In this document: positions 48,367-56,438 of the stretch, piece by piece | How the letters are laid out: every line of letters begins with the position of its first letter | How positions within the stretch are numbered: the first letter of the stretch is position 1 | Origin: Tolumonas osonensis | GTDB lineage: Bacteria; Pseudomonadota; Gammaproteobacteria; Enterobacterales; Aeromonadaceae | Assembly: GCF_014202415.1 (NCBI RefSeq) | Contig: NZ_JACHGR010000001.1 | Location: 248,001 to 312,000, forward strand | Length of the DNA stretch: 64,000 bases | Reading direction: 5' to 3' | Notes under the pieces: model-generated | Told to the model about the DNA's origin: nothing | Database searches by the model: none | What the model saw: the letters and a program-made list of their open reading frames with translations, nothing else | Translations under genes and position numbers: made by a program

Positions 48367-49218
48367 ATGTCTCACGCCTCCCCTTACGAAAATAACCCGC
48401 TGCTAGCCAACCTGACGCTGGGTCAGAAAACAGATTATGTGGCAGAGTATTGCCCGCAACTGCTGCAGCCGGTACCACGTCAGTTAAACCGGGATGCCCT
48501 GAATCTGGCCGGTCACCTGCCCTTCCACGGTGAAGATCTGTGGACGATGTACGAGCTTTCCTGGCTGAACAGCAAAGGAAAGCCGGTAGTTGCCGTTGGA
48601 GAGGTCCGGATTGATGCCGGCAGCGTCAATCTGATTGAATCCAAATCATTCAAACTCTATCTGAACAGCTTTAACCAGACCCGGTTTGCTGATTTGGCCA
48701 CCGTGCGGCATACACTGGAACAGGATCTTGGCAAATGTGCGGAAGGGTCGATCAAGGTCACCTTGTACCCGCTGGCGGAAGCGGCGCACCATATCAGTAC
48801 CTTCCCGGGAGAGTGCATTGATGATCTGGATATCGTCATTGATGAATACCATTTCTCCAGTGACTGGCTGGTACAGGCCGGCGATCACAATATGATCGTC
48901 GAGGAAACCCTGCACAGCCATCTGCTGAAATCCAATTGTCTGGTGACCGGACAGCCTGACTGGGGCAGCGTTGTCATTCACTATAAAGGCCCACGCATCA
49001 ACCGTGAGAAAATGCTGCGCTATCTGATCTCGTTCCGGCAACACAATGAATTCCATGAACAATGCGTGGAACGGATTTTTGTGGATCTGCAACGTCATTG
49101 TCAGCCGGAAAAACTGACCGTGTATGCGCGTTATACTCGTCGCGGTGGGCTGGACATCAACCCGTTCCGCAGCAACTGGGAAACGGCGCCGGCAAATATG
49201 CGACTGATCCGGCAATAA
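48367..49218 (+). CDS. queF: NADPH-dependent 7-cyano-7-deazaguanine reductase QueF
   Basis: A 283-residue bimodular QueF that reduces preQ0 to preQ1 in queuosine synthesis for tRNA wobble positions. The N-terminal half carries the QueF motif [17 protein letters not shown]; the C-terminal T-fold half carries the thioimide-forming Cys191 in [12 protein letters not shown] and [13 protein letters not shown]. Size is like E. coli QueF (282). It neighbours syd, as in E. coli. Confidence 0.96.
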   Translation: MSHASPYENNPLLANLTLGQKTDYVAEYCPQLLQPVPRQLNRDALNLAGHLPFHGEDLWTMYELSWLNSKGKPVVAVGEVRIDAGSVNLIESKSFKLYLNSFNQTRFADLATVRHTLEQDLGKCAEGSIKVTLYPLAEAAHHISTFPGECIDDLDIVIDEYHFSSDWLVQAGDHNMIVEETLHSHLLKSNCLVTGQPDWGSVVIHYKGPRINREKMLRYLISFRQHNEFHEQCVERIFVDLQRHCQPEKLTVYARYTRRGGLDINPFRSNWETAPANMRLIRQ

Positions 49219-49294
49219 CTCACTGATAATCCGTGAAATATAGCGCATAATCAGATTGCGGAAACCAACAGAGATCGGATGAAAAGATAAATCT

Positions 49295-51550
49295 ATGACG
49301 TTACTGCCTCTGGTTTTTCTGTTGAACGGACTCAGTGTTCCTGTGCCTGAACTGGATCCGGCTGATCTTTCTGAGTCGTTACAGCAGGCACAGCAGATTG
49401 CCGTTTCCAATCCGGAACATTGCATTCAACTGACCGAGCCTATGCAGCAGTTGCAGGATAACCCGCTGTTGCCCGGCAGAAATAACAGAAGCAGTTCTTC
49501 CGAACGGTTACGTGACCGCATGCTGTTGCGGAACAGCCGGCAACAGATCCAGTCACTGCTCATCAGCGGTTCCTGTTATGCCCTGCAGGAACGCTTTACC
49601 GAAGCACTGAACGCATTGACCGAGGCAGAACAGCTGGCCAATCGTCAGCATTTCGATGACCTGGCCGGTATCAGTCTTTACCGTCAGATCATCATTCTGG
49701 GGCTGGACTTCAACAAACCGATTCTGGCACACCACGCCTCGCGACGCCTGAATGTCCTGCTGCAAAATGACTCGCTGTCAAACAGTGCGTTACCGGTCTA
49801 TGTCGGTTTGCTGAACAGTGCACTGGCGATTCACCGACAATTGCCGGAGCTGGCGAAAGAAATGCTGTCGCAGGTTCGCACCCTGCTGGTGACCAGCCCG
49901 AACCCGCAACTGGCCGCATGGGCCGATATGCTGGAAGGGGATCTGCTGCATCTCACCGGACAGGATGAACACAGTCTGCTGTCCTATCATGAGACGCTGG
50001 AGCAGGCAGCAAAGAACTATCAGCTCACGCTGCAGCTTCAGCTGACCACCCGCATCAGTCAGTTATTTACGCAAAAAGATGACCTGGCGAATGCCATCCG
50101 CTATGCCGAACAGGCACTGGAGCTTACCCAGCAACTTGGCAATGAAAGCTGGCAGGCCGATGCCATCATCCATCTGGCACAACTGAAACGGGAAGCCCGG
50201 GATACCAATCTGGCACTGGCGTTACTGCTCAATGCTTCCGGTGTTTATCAGCATTCTACCCGTCCTCAGGATCTGGCGCGGCTGCATCTGGAAATTGGTA
50301 AAACCTATCAGCAACTGCATCGTTATAATGAAGCCCAGGCCTACCTGACGGCGGCTTACGAATTGTTTCAGCGCCAGCATCTGCCTTACTACGAACGTTT
50401 ATCGCTGTTATCGCTGGCCGAACTGTATACGCAACAGGAAGACCCTGGCCGGGCCATCGTTCTGCTGGAGCAGATGCTGAATACCCCCATTCCGGAGCAA
50501 AAGAGCCTGGAGACAGAGTTGTATCGTCTGTTATCCATTGCCTATGAAAACAGTCAGCAATTCGATAAAGCCTTGCTGAATTACAAACTGTTTACCAACA
50601 GCCAGCATGAATCCACCACCACCGAAGAGCCGCCGCAAAGTGACTTCTTTGCCAATTATACCCGGCTGGATCAATCACAACGCCTGCAGGAACTGGATAA
50701 CGAAAAACACCGCCTCGACAGCGCGTTAGACTGGTATTTTAAAGTCGGCATCACTGCCGCACTGATCATGACCATACTGGGAATCGCACTGCTGTGGCAT
50801 ATCCGTAAACTGCGCCTGTTTCGGCAGGAAAAGCAGACTATGCAGCAACTGATTGATTACGACCCGATCACGAATATGGGTACTTCACTGTTGTTGCAGA
50901 AAGAATTAAGCCGGCAGAGTAAAACGCCCTGGCAACCGGATGCGCTGCATAGCATGCCTCCGGCAACCGTTATGCTCCTGTTTCGGGCCTGTGGCCTGAC
51001 AGATCTGGAGTGCCGGGTCGGGCTTAAAAAAGCGCAATCCATTCTCCGGCAAGTCTCTCACTCCATCCGCCAGCGGATGCCGGAACAGAGTCAGTACTTC
51101 CTGCTGTCGGATCGGTTATTGCTCTGCACCATTCCGGAAAGTGCCATTGATCAACATAATGAAATTATTGTGCGTATAGAAAATCGCCTGGGTGTGATTA
51201 TGCGCAAATATGGGCTCAATGAGCGCGTCATTTGTGGCAAAGTGCAGTATCCTTTCTTAAGTAAATCCGTAAATGCGCTGAAGCCTGTCCAGACATTAGA
51301 GGTGTGTGGCATCGCACTTGCCGGCGCCATGCAACTGGCAGACAAATTAGGTAAAAATGTCTGGGTTGAGCTGTTTGCCATTGATTATCAACAGGCTGCC
51401 TTTTTTAACGGCGAATTAAGAACCAAAACCATAGAGGCCATCACCAAAGGATTGGTCAAAGTCAGTTGTTCTGAAAAGAATGTCAGTATCGACTGGAATG
51501 CATTGCTTGTTCCTTCGCAGAACAGAGAGCAGCAGGCAAATAAAACATAA
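49295..51550 (+). CDS. TPR-repeat membrane protein with degenerate GGDEF-like C-terminus
   Basis: A 751-residue protein. A hydrophobic N-terminus (TLLPLVFLLNGLSVPVP) suggests export. Residues about 80-450 form TPR-like helical repeats (EALNALTEAEQLA, AIRYAEQALELTQQLGNESW, YNEAQAYLTAAYELF, PGRAIVLLEQML, FDKALLNYKLF). One membrane span follows near 482-504. The cytoplasmic end (about 520-735) aligns in outline with GGDEF domains: YDPITNMGTSLLLQKEL for the DxLTxLxNR start, and GKNVWVE near the end; but the GGDEF loop reads LLSDR near residue 603, so diguanylate cyclase activity should be lost. Possibly a signalling or scaffold protein. The ribosome-binding site is weak. Confidence 0.8.
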   Translation: MTLLPLVFLLNGLSVPVPELDPADLSESLQQAQQIAVSNPEHCIQLTEPMQQLQDNPLLPGRNNRSSSSERLRDRMLLRNSRQQIQSLLISGSCYALQERFTEALNALTEAEQLANRQHFDDLAGISLYRQIIILGLDFNKPILAHHASRRLNVLLQNDSLSNSALPVYVGLLNSALAIHRQLPELAKEMLSQVRTLLVTSPNPQLAAWADMLEGDLLHLTGQDEHSLLSYHETLEQAAKNYQLTLQLQLTTRISQLFTQKDDLANAIRYAEQALELTQQLGNESWQADAIIHLAQLKREARDTNLALALLLNASGVYQHSTRPQDLARLHLEIGKTYQQLHRYNEAQAYLTAAYELFQRQHLPYYERLSLLSLAELYTQQEDPGRAIVLLEQMLNTPIPEQKSLETELYRLLSIAYENSQQFDKALLNYKLFTNSQHESTTTEEPPQSDFFANYTRLDQSQRLQELDNEKHRLDSALDWYFKVGITAALIMTILGIALLWHIRKLRLFRQEKQTMQQLIDYDPITNMGTSLLLQKELSRQSKTPWQPDALHSMPPATVMLLFRACGLTDLECRVGLKKAQSILRQVSHSIRQRMPEQSQYFLLSDRLLLCTIPESAIDQHNEIIVRIENRLGVIMRKYGLNERVICGKVQYPFLSKSVNALKPVQTLEVCGIALAGAMQLADKLGKNVWVELFAIDYQQAAFFNGELRTKTIEAITKGLVKVSCSEKNVSIDWNALLVPSQNREQQANKT

Positions 51551-51601
51551 CAACAGTTCGAACGGAATGGCACGATAACTCTTTAATTCTCGGGTATAAC
51601 C

Positions 51602-52954
51602 ATGATCACCTATGTAAATCCTGTCGGTAGTATGGCACTGCTGTCCCAGCTGGAAGTGGATGACCTCCAGCAAGCTGCAGCGGGTGAAATCTACCAGCTG
51701 TACCGCAATTGCTCCCTGGCCGTACTGAACAGCGGCAGTAAAACCGACTCATCGAAAGAGATCCTGGAAAAATATCAGAACTTTTCCGTGAACATTATCA
51801 GCCGTGAGCGGGGCGTGAAACTGGAGTTGTTTAATGCCCCGGCTTCCGCGTTTGTCGATGGTGAAATTATCCGTGGTTTACAGGAACACCTATTCTCTGT
51901 ACTGCGCGACATTCTGTATGTCAGCAAACTGGAAGCTGAAATTGGCCTCAATCTCAGCAGTCCGGCACATATCACCAATCTGGTCTTTTCCATTCTGCGT
52001 AACGCCCAGACCGTGCGTACCGGCGAACTGCCGAATATCGTCGTCTGCTGGGGTGGCCACTCGATCAACGATGATGAATATCACTATGCGCGGGAAGTCG
52101 GCTATCACCTGGGCGTGCGGGAGCTGAACATCTGTACCGGCTGTGGCCCGGGCGCCATGGAAGGGCCGATGAAGGGCGCGGCGGTCGGACACGCCAACCA
52201 GCGCTATCCGTCCCGTCGTTATATCGGGCTGTCCGAACCTTCAATCATTGCGGCCGAACCGCCGAACCCGATTGTCACCGAACTGGTTATTCTGCCGGAC
52301 ATCGAGAAACGACTGGAAGCCTTCGTGCGTCTCGGCCACGGTATCATTATTTTCCCGGGTGGTGTGGGTACTGCAGAGGAACTGCTCTATATCCTCGGCA
52401 TTCTGATGAACCCGGCCAACCAGCATCAACCGCTGCCGGTTGTCCTGACCGGGCCGAAAAGCAGCGCAGCCTATTTTCAGTCACTGGATAAATTTGTGCG
52501 GGCGACACTCGGCGATGCCGCCGCCCGTCACTATGAAATTATCATCGGTGACACCGAAGCCGTTGGCCAGTTAATGAAAACCTCCATGCCGCACGTCCGG
52601 GATTTCCGCAAAGCGATCGGCGATGCCTACTCATACAACTGGGCGCTGCACATTGAGCCTGACTTCCAGCTGCCGTTTGAGCCGACCCATGAGAACATGG
52701 CCAAACTCAATCTGCACCGGGAGCAGCCGCCGGAGCAACTGGCCTGCAACCTGCGCCGGGCTTTCTCCGGTATCGTAGCCGGAAATGTGAAGGAAAAAGG
52801 AATCAAAGCCATCGAGGAACACGGACCATTCCAGCTGTCCGGGGATAAAGACATCATGCAGCTGATGGATCAGTTGCTGCAGGATTTTATCGCCCAACAG
52901 AGAATGAAACTCCCGGGCAGTACCTACGTCCCCTGCTACGAAATCCAGCTGTAA
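51602..52954 (+). CDS. ppnN: Nucleotide 5'-monophosphate nucleosidase PpnN (YgdH)
   Basis: A 450-residue LOG-family enzyme that cleaves the N-glycosidic bond of purine and pyrimidine 5'-monophosphates; the E. coli enzyme is activated by (p)ppGpp. The Rossmann-like core has [16 protein letters not shown] and the [13 protein letters not shown] phosphate/catalytic motif typical of LOG proteins, flanked by N- and C-terminal regulatory regions (INPVGSM-like [12 protein letters not shown] at the start). It starts 51 bp after the TPR gene and ends 3 bp before xni. Confidence 0.95.
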   Translation: MITYVNPVGSMALLSQLEVDDLQQAAAGEIYQLYRNCSLAVLNSGSKTDSSKEILEKYQNFSVNIISRERGVKLELFNAPASAFVDGEIIRGLQEHLFSVLRDILYVSKLEAEIGLNLSSPAHITNLVFSILRNAQTVRTGELPNIVVCWGGHSINDDEYHYAREVGYHLGVRELNICTGCGPGAMEGPMKGAAVGHANQRYPSRRYIGLSEPSIIAAEPPNPIVTELVILPDIEKRLEAFVRLGHGIIIFPGGVGTAEELLYILGILMNPANQHQPLPVVLTGPKSSAAYFQSLDKFVRATLGDAAARHYEIIIGDTEAVGQLMKTSMPHVRDFRKAIGDAYSYNWALHIEPDFQLPFEPTHENMAKLNLHREQPPEQLACNLRRAFSGIVAGNVKEKGIKAIEEHGPFQLSGDKDIMQLMDQLLQDFIAQQRMKLPGSTYVPCYEIQL

Positions 52955-52957
52955 ACG

Positions 52958-53740
52958 ATGGCTCACCTGTTAATCCTGGATGCGCTGAATCTGATCCGAC
53001 GCATCCACTCTGTTCAGAGTAAACAACATCCGGACGATGCCGCCGCACAGCTGGCCGCCACTGATATCACCATGCAGCGGGCAGTCGCAACTATCCTGCA
53101 GGAAGCGGCGCCTACCCATGTTATTGCCGTCTTTGATAGCGACACACCCGGCTGGCGTAAAGTCCGGTATGCCGCTTACAAAGAAGGACGAACTGCCATG
53201 CCGGAGACATTGCGGCAAGGACTGCATCAGTTGCAGGATTCGCTGTTCCGTCTTGGTATTGATTCACTCGTCTCGGAAACGGATGAAGCAGACGACCTGA
53301 TCGCCACTCTGGTCAAACCTCTGGTGGCTAATGCCCATCAGGTTACGCTGATTTCTACCGACAAAGGGTTCTGCCAGCTACTGGACAGCGGATTGCAAAT
53401 CCGCGATTACTTTAACAAACGCTGGCTGGACCATGCCTTCGTGCAGCAACAGTATGGCTTGCTCCCTTCGCAACTGGTCGATTTCTGGGCCTTGACCGGC
53501 ATCAGTGGCATGAATATCAAAGGCGTACCCGGGGTCGGCGAAAAAACGGCACAGCAGCTATTAGCGGAATACGGTTCATTAGCCCAGCTACTGCAGGCTG
53601 ATGCCGGAAATAACAAGAAGCTGCAACTGGTACAGCAGTATCGTGACGTCTGCTTACTGGCTCAGGAATTGGTACGGTTGAAAGAGGATATCCCGCTGGG
53701 ATTCAATCTGAAGGATTTGCGCTACACGCCACCGGCATAA
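52958..53740 (+). CDS. xni: Flap endonuclease Xni (ExoIX)
   Basis: A 260-residue member of the 5'-nuclease/FEN family without a polymerase. Metal-binding acidic residues lie in LILDALNLIRR, VIAVFDSDTPGWRK, ETDEADDLIATL and ISTDKGF; the helix-3-turn-helix DNA motif is GVPGVGEKTAQQLLAEYG. Xni acts on flap structures in replication and repair and overlaps functionally with Pol I. It is coupled to ppnN (3-bp gap). Confidence 0.95.
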   Translation: MAHLLILDALNLIRRIHSVQSKQHPDDAAAQLAATDITMQRAVATILQEAAPTHVIAVFDSDTPGWRKVRYAAYKEGRTAMPETLRQGLHQLQDSLFRLGIDSLVSETDEADDLIATLVKPLVANAHQVTLISTDKGFCQLLDSGLQIRDYFNKRWLDHAFVQQQYGLLPSQLVDFWALTGISGMNIKGVPGVGEKTAQQLLAEYGSLAQLLQADAGNNKKLQLVQQYRDVCLLAQELVRLKEDIPLGFNLKDLRYTPPA

Positions 53741-53751
53741 ACAGGGCGATC

Positions 53752-53780
53752 AAAAAGAGCGACACCCGGTCGCTCTTTTT
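53752..53780. terminator. Bidirectional terminator between xni and rlmM
   Basis: A perfect 12-bp stem (53752-53763 and 53769-53780), 5-nt loop, A5 on one side and T5 on the other, between convergent stop codons. Confidence 0.93.
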
Positions 53781-53804
53781 ATATTCAGATACCACAATCA
53801 GTAA

Positions 53805-54905
53805 TCAGTTAAATGCACCGGAACGACGACGCGCCAGTTTGCGTTCATCATATACATGCACAGTGATCTCTTCACGATCATGATAAAGCTGTTTTGCCTG
53901 AATGACATAGTCACCCTCGAGCTCCGTCAGCCACTCTTTCAGTACCGCCAGATTATGCTCCACTTCCGCATAGCGTTTTTTCATCGGCAGTTTCAGGTTG
54001 AAAATGGCTTCCTGACATAATCCGTCACGGAACCACTGCGCAATCAGATGCGTGATACGGGCCGGTTTTTCCACCATATCACAGACCAGCCAGTACGGAT
54101 TTTTCTTGGTCGGACGGTATTTGAATCCATCTTCCATCACGTGTTTTACCTGACCGGTTTCCATCAGTGCTTCAGCCATCGGGCCGTTATCCACTGCGGT
54201 CACCATCATGCCACGCTTGACCAGCTGATAAGTCCAGCCACCCGGACTGGCGCCCAGATCCACCGCTGTCAGCCCGGAGCAGAGACGATATTCATCATCT
54301 TCCACCGGAATGAACATATAGAACGCCTCTTCCAGTTTCAGTGTGGAACGGCTTGGCGCATCAGACGGAAAACGCAGACGCGGGATCCCCATCAGATAAG
54401 GCGAATTATTGTTCGGATAGGAATAACCCAGCCAGACGGTGTCATTTTTCAGGAAAAACAGATGCAATACCGGACGGCGATCGTTCTCTTCCCCGGACAG
54501 CTTACCGGCGGACCGCAACGCCTGACGCAGTGGCACACTGAACTTACGGCAGAAAGTAGACAGCTCTTTGGCTTCATTGGTATCGGCCGTTTCGACCCGC
54601 AGTTCGCCAAACTCCGGCATCCCTTCCAACGCTTCCACTATTGGAGTGATACGATCTTGCAGATCCAGACCGCTCAGCTGTTTAAACATCACCAGCATCT
54701 GACGGGCAAAAATCAGTTCGCGGAATGGCAGACGGCGCGCCAGCTTTTCGGCATCCGATTCGCCATAGCATTCATACAACACAAAACCGCTGTTATCCAC
54801 GACACGGGAAAAGCCGAAACACTCCAGTGCCACTGCCTTATCCTGGATCTCCGCGGCCATATCTTTTTCAAATCCCGGACGACAATAGAACATCAGGTGG
54901 TTCAT
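53805..54905 (-). CDS. rlmM: 23S rRNA 2'-O-ribose C2498 methyltransferase RlmM
   Basis: A 366-residue enzyme that methylates C2498 of 23S rRNA in the cytoplasm. The N-terminal THUMP-like region ([17 protein letters not shown]) precedes a Rossmann methyltransferase with the SAM motif [19 protein letters not shown] and catalytic segments [10 protein letters not shown] and [11 protein letters not shown]. Length equals E. coli RlmM (366). It lies next to gcvA as in E. coli. Confidence 0.96.
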   Translation of the reverse strand: MNHLMFYCRPGFEKDMAAEIQDKAVALECFGFSRVVDNSGFVLYECYGESDAEKLARRLPFRELIFARQMLVMFKQLSGLDLQDRITPIVEALEGMPEFGELRVETADTNEAKELSTFCRKFSVPLRQALRSAGKLSGEENDRRPVLHLFFLKNDTVWLGYSYPNNNSPYLMGIPRLRFPSDAPSRSTLKLEEAFYMFIPVEDDEYRLCSGLTAVDLGASPGGWTYQLVKRGMMVTAVDNGPMAEALMETGQVKHVMEDGFKYRPTKKNPYWLVCDMVEKPARITHLIAQWFRDGLCQEAIFNLKLPMKKRYAEVEHNLAVLKEWLTELEGDYVIQAKQLYHDREEITVHVYDERKLARRRSGAFN

Positions 54906-54987
54906 TTACGCTTCTCCCCTCACTCACCTTGAAAAGTGCGACACCATACACTGAAGCAGACAAAGATGCTGCTTTTTTAGCATGTAA

Positions 54988-55896
54988 TCATACCGCCGAA
55001 TTAAACTCATCCTCTTCCTGCTGCACCCTGCCTACGATCCAGTCACGAAAAGCAGCAACCTTCCCCAGCGAATCATGCCCCGGCGTCATCACCAGATAAT
55101 AGGCTTTATCACTGACCAGGGTTTGCGGTAACGGACAGACCAGACGGCCAGCCTGAATTTCCGGACGGGCCAGCAAGCTATGCCCGAGCGCCACACCCTG
55201 CCCCAAGACAGCCGCCTGCAATACCATCGCCGAATGGCTGAAGATCGGCCCCTGCGCGGCATTCGGAATAGAGATTCCGTTATCATGCAACCAGCGGGAC
55301 CAGTCACGACGCGAGCCATCATGCAACAAGGTAAACCCGGCCAGATCGTCCGGTTTTGACAAACCCTTTCCCTGTAATAATGATGGCGCACAAACCGGGA
55401 TCCGGTATTCGGAATGGAGTTTATACAACTGCAACTCCGGCCAATGACCATCGCCATAATAAATGGCAATATCGACATCATCGACCAGCGTGCCTTCATC
55501 CTGATCGACGGCCTTGATCCGCACATCAATTTCAGGATGGAGCTGACTGAACTGCATCAGTCTGGGTACCAGCCACTGAATGGCAAAACTCGGCTGCATG
55601 GTCACTGTCAGCGTGCCTTTGGCACTGCGGGCAATCAGCCGTTCCGTCGCCTCACAGACAGAACTGAAGATGGAACGGATGTCCTGGTAATATCCCTGGC
55701 CTTCCTCGGTCAGTAACAAACTGCGGTTACGACGCAAAAACAGTTTCAGCCCGAGAAAGTCTTCCAGCGCTTTAATCTGATGACTAATCGCAGCCTGCGT
55801 GACAAACAGCTCTTCCGCCGCCTTGGTAAAACTCAGATGGCGGGCAGCAGCTTCGAATGCTTTCAGCGCATTCAGCGGAGGTAGTCGTCGGGACAT
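54988..55896 (-). CDS. gcvA: LysR-type regulator GcvA
   Basis: A 302-residue LysR-type transcriptional regulator, in E. coli the activator/repressor of the glycine cleavage operon gcvTHP. The winged-helix domain RLPPLNALKAFEAAARHLSFTKAAEEL (given in part: LNALKAFEAAARHLSF) and HQIKALEDFLGLKLF match GcvA; the effector domain has QGPIFSHSAMVLQAA and QGVALGHSLL. The start at 55896 matches family length; ATG 55908, with AGGAAAAGG before it, is a real alternative that adds four residues. I find no gcvB sRNA in the upstream region, where it lies in E. coli. Confidence 0.92.
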   Translation of the reverse strand: MSRRLPPLNALKAFEAAARHLSFTKAAEELFVTQAAISHQIKALEDFLGLKLFLRRNRSLLLTEEGQGYYQDIRSIFSSVCEATERLIARSAKGTLTVTMQPSFAIQWLVPRLMQFSQLHPEIDVRIKAVDQDEGTLVDDVDIAIYYGDGHWPELQLYKLHSEYRIPVCAPSLLQGKGLSKPDDLAGFTLLHDGSRRDWSRWLHDNGISIPNAAQGPIFSHSAMVLQAAVLGQGVALGHSLLARPEIQAGRLVCPLPQTLVSDKAYYLVMTPGHDSLGKVAAFRDWIVGRVQQEEDEFNSAV

Positions 55897-56219
55897 AAAA
55901 ACCGGCATCCTTTTCCTGCAGGAACTGCGTTTATTATATAAAGTCCCGTCTGTAATACAGAAGTAAATAAAGCTGCAGAATGAATGGATATTACGCTGGA
56001 TCAATAAGCCACATGTCGGATACCAATGCCTATTTTTGTTACAAGTTAATTACATCATTACAAACCGACAAAATAGGTGAATATTTATGCATTTGAAGTG
56101 CTTAACAGTAGTTAACTCCGCATTGAAATAAATATAAAGAATAATTATCCATAAGAATGCGAAATGTCATCTATACTCACAATGAAATGTAATTCGTTCG
56201 TGCGATATAAAAATCTTTC

Positions 56220-56234
56220 GCACCATTTTGGTGA
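56220..56234. promoter_or_regulatory. NtrC-like palindrome upstream of gltB
   Basis: GCACCATTTTGGTGA matches the NtrC consensus GCACCA-N3-TGGTGC at 11 of 12 fixed positions. No sigma-54 GG-N10-GC element could be found between it and gltB, so its use is uncertain. Confidence 0.4.
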
Positions 56235-56305
56235 TTGCACTTATATTTATGATTTAAAAGTAATTTTATCCTATATAGCTACATATGAAACCCCATTCTA
56301 TTGCC

Positions 56306-56334
56306 TTGAATTGGGGCGAAAATCACAGTATATT
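56306..56334 (+). promoter_or_regulatory. Candidate sigma-70 promoter of gltBD
   Basis: TTGAAT (4/6), 17-bp spacer, TATATT at 56329-56334 (5/6). The predicted start, about 56341, gives a leader of about 100 nt that contains the terminator at 56367-56395. Confidence 0.55.
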
Positions 56335-56366
56335 TTTTGGTTACGAGCCCTCAGAGTTAAAACGAT

Positions 56367-56395
56367 AAAGCTGGCCCCCTAAGCCAGCTTTTTTT
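56367..56395 (+). terminator. Intrinsic terminator in the gltB leader
   Basis: 9-bp stem (56367-56375 and 56383-56391) with a 7-nt loop and T7 run (56389-56395), 44 bp before gltB. Flanking GTTAAA/TTTAAC can extend the stem. No gene precedes it on this strand, so it either attenuates gltBD or ends a small RNA. Confidence 0.85.
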
Positions 56396-56438
56396 AACGA
56401 CTGCGGATGGACGCGTATCTACAGAGAGGATTAATAAC

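Larger units (their letters stand above)
55897..56438. other. AT-rich gcvA-gltB intergenic region
   Basis: 542 bp without a supported gene, markedly AT-rich against its flanks. It holds, left to right: the gcvA promoter region; an inverted repeat GTGCGA/TCGCAC (56200-56205, 56218-56223) that overlaps an NtrC-like palindrome (56220-56234); a C4/G4 hairpin (56291-56298 with 56308-56316); a sigma-70-like promoter (56306-56334); and an intrinsic terminator (56367-56395). A 72-codon frame at 56164-56382 has no ribosome-binding site and ends inside the terminator, so I do not call it a gene. Confidence 0.6.

Noticed and set aside
56164-56382. 72-codon open frame upstream of gltB
   Set aside because: No ribosome-binding site, AT-driven composition, and it ends inside the intrinsic terminator. 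A leader or small RNA explains the region better.
55897-56438. GcvB small RNA, expected opposite gcvA
   Set aside because: I found none of its G/U-rich seed region, nor its typical 5' end on either strand. The terminator at 56367-56395 is far from the gcvA start and is better explained by gltB.
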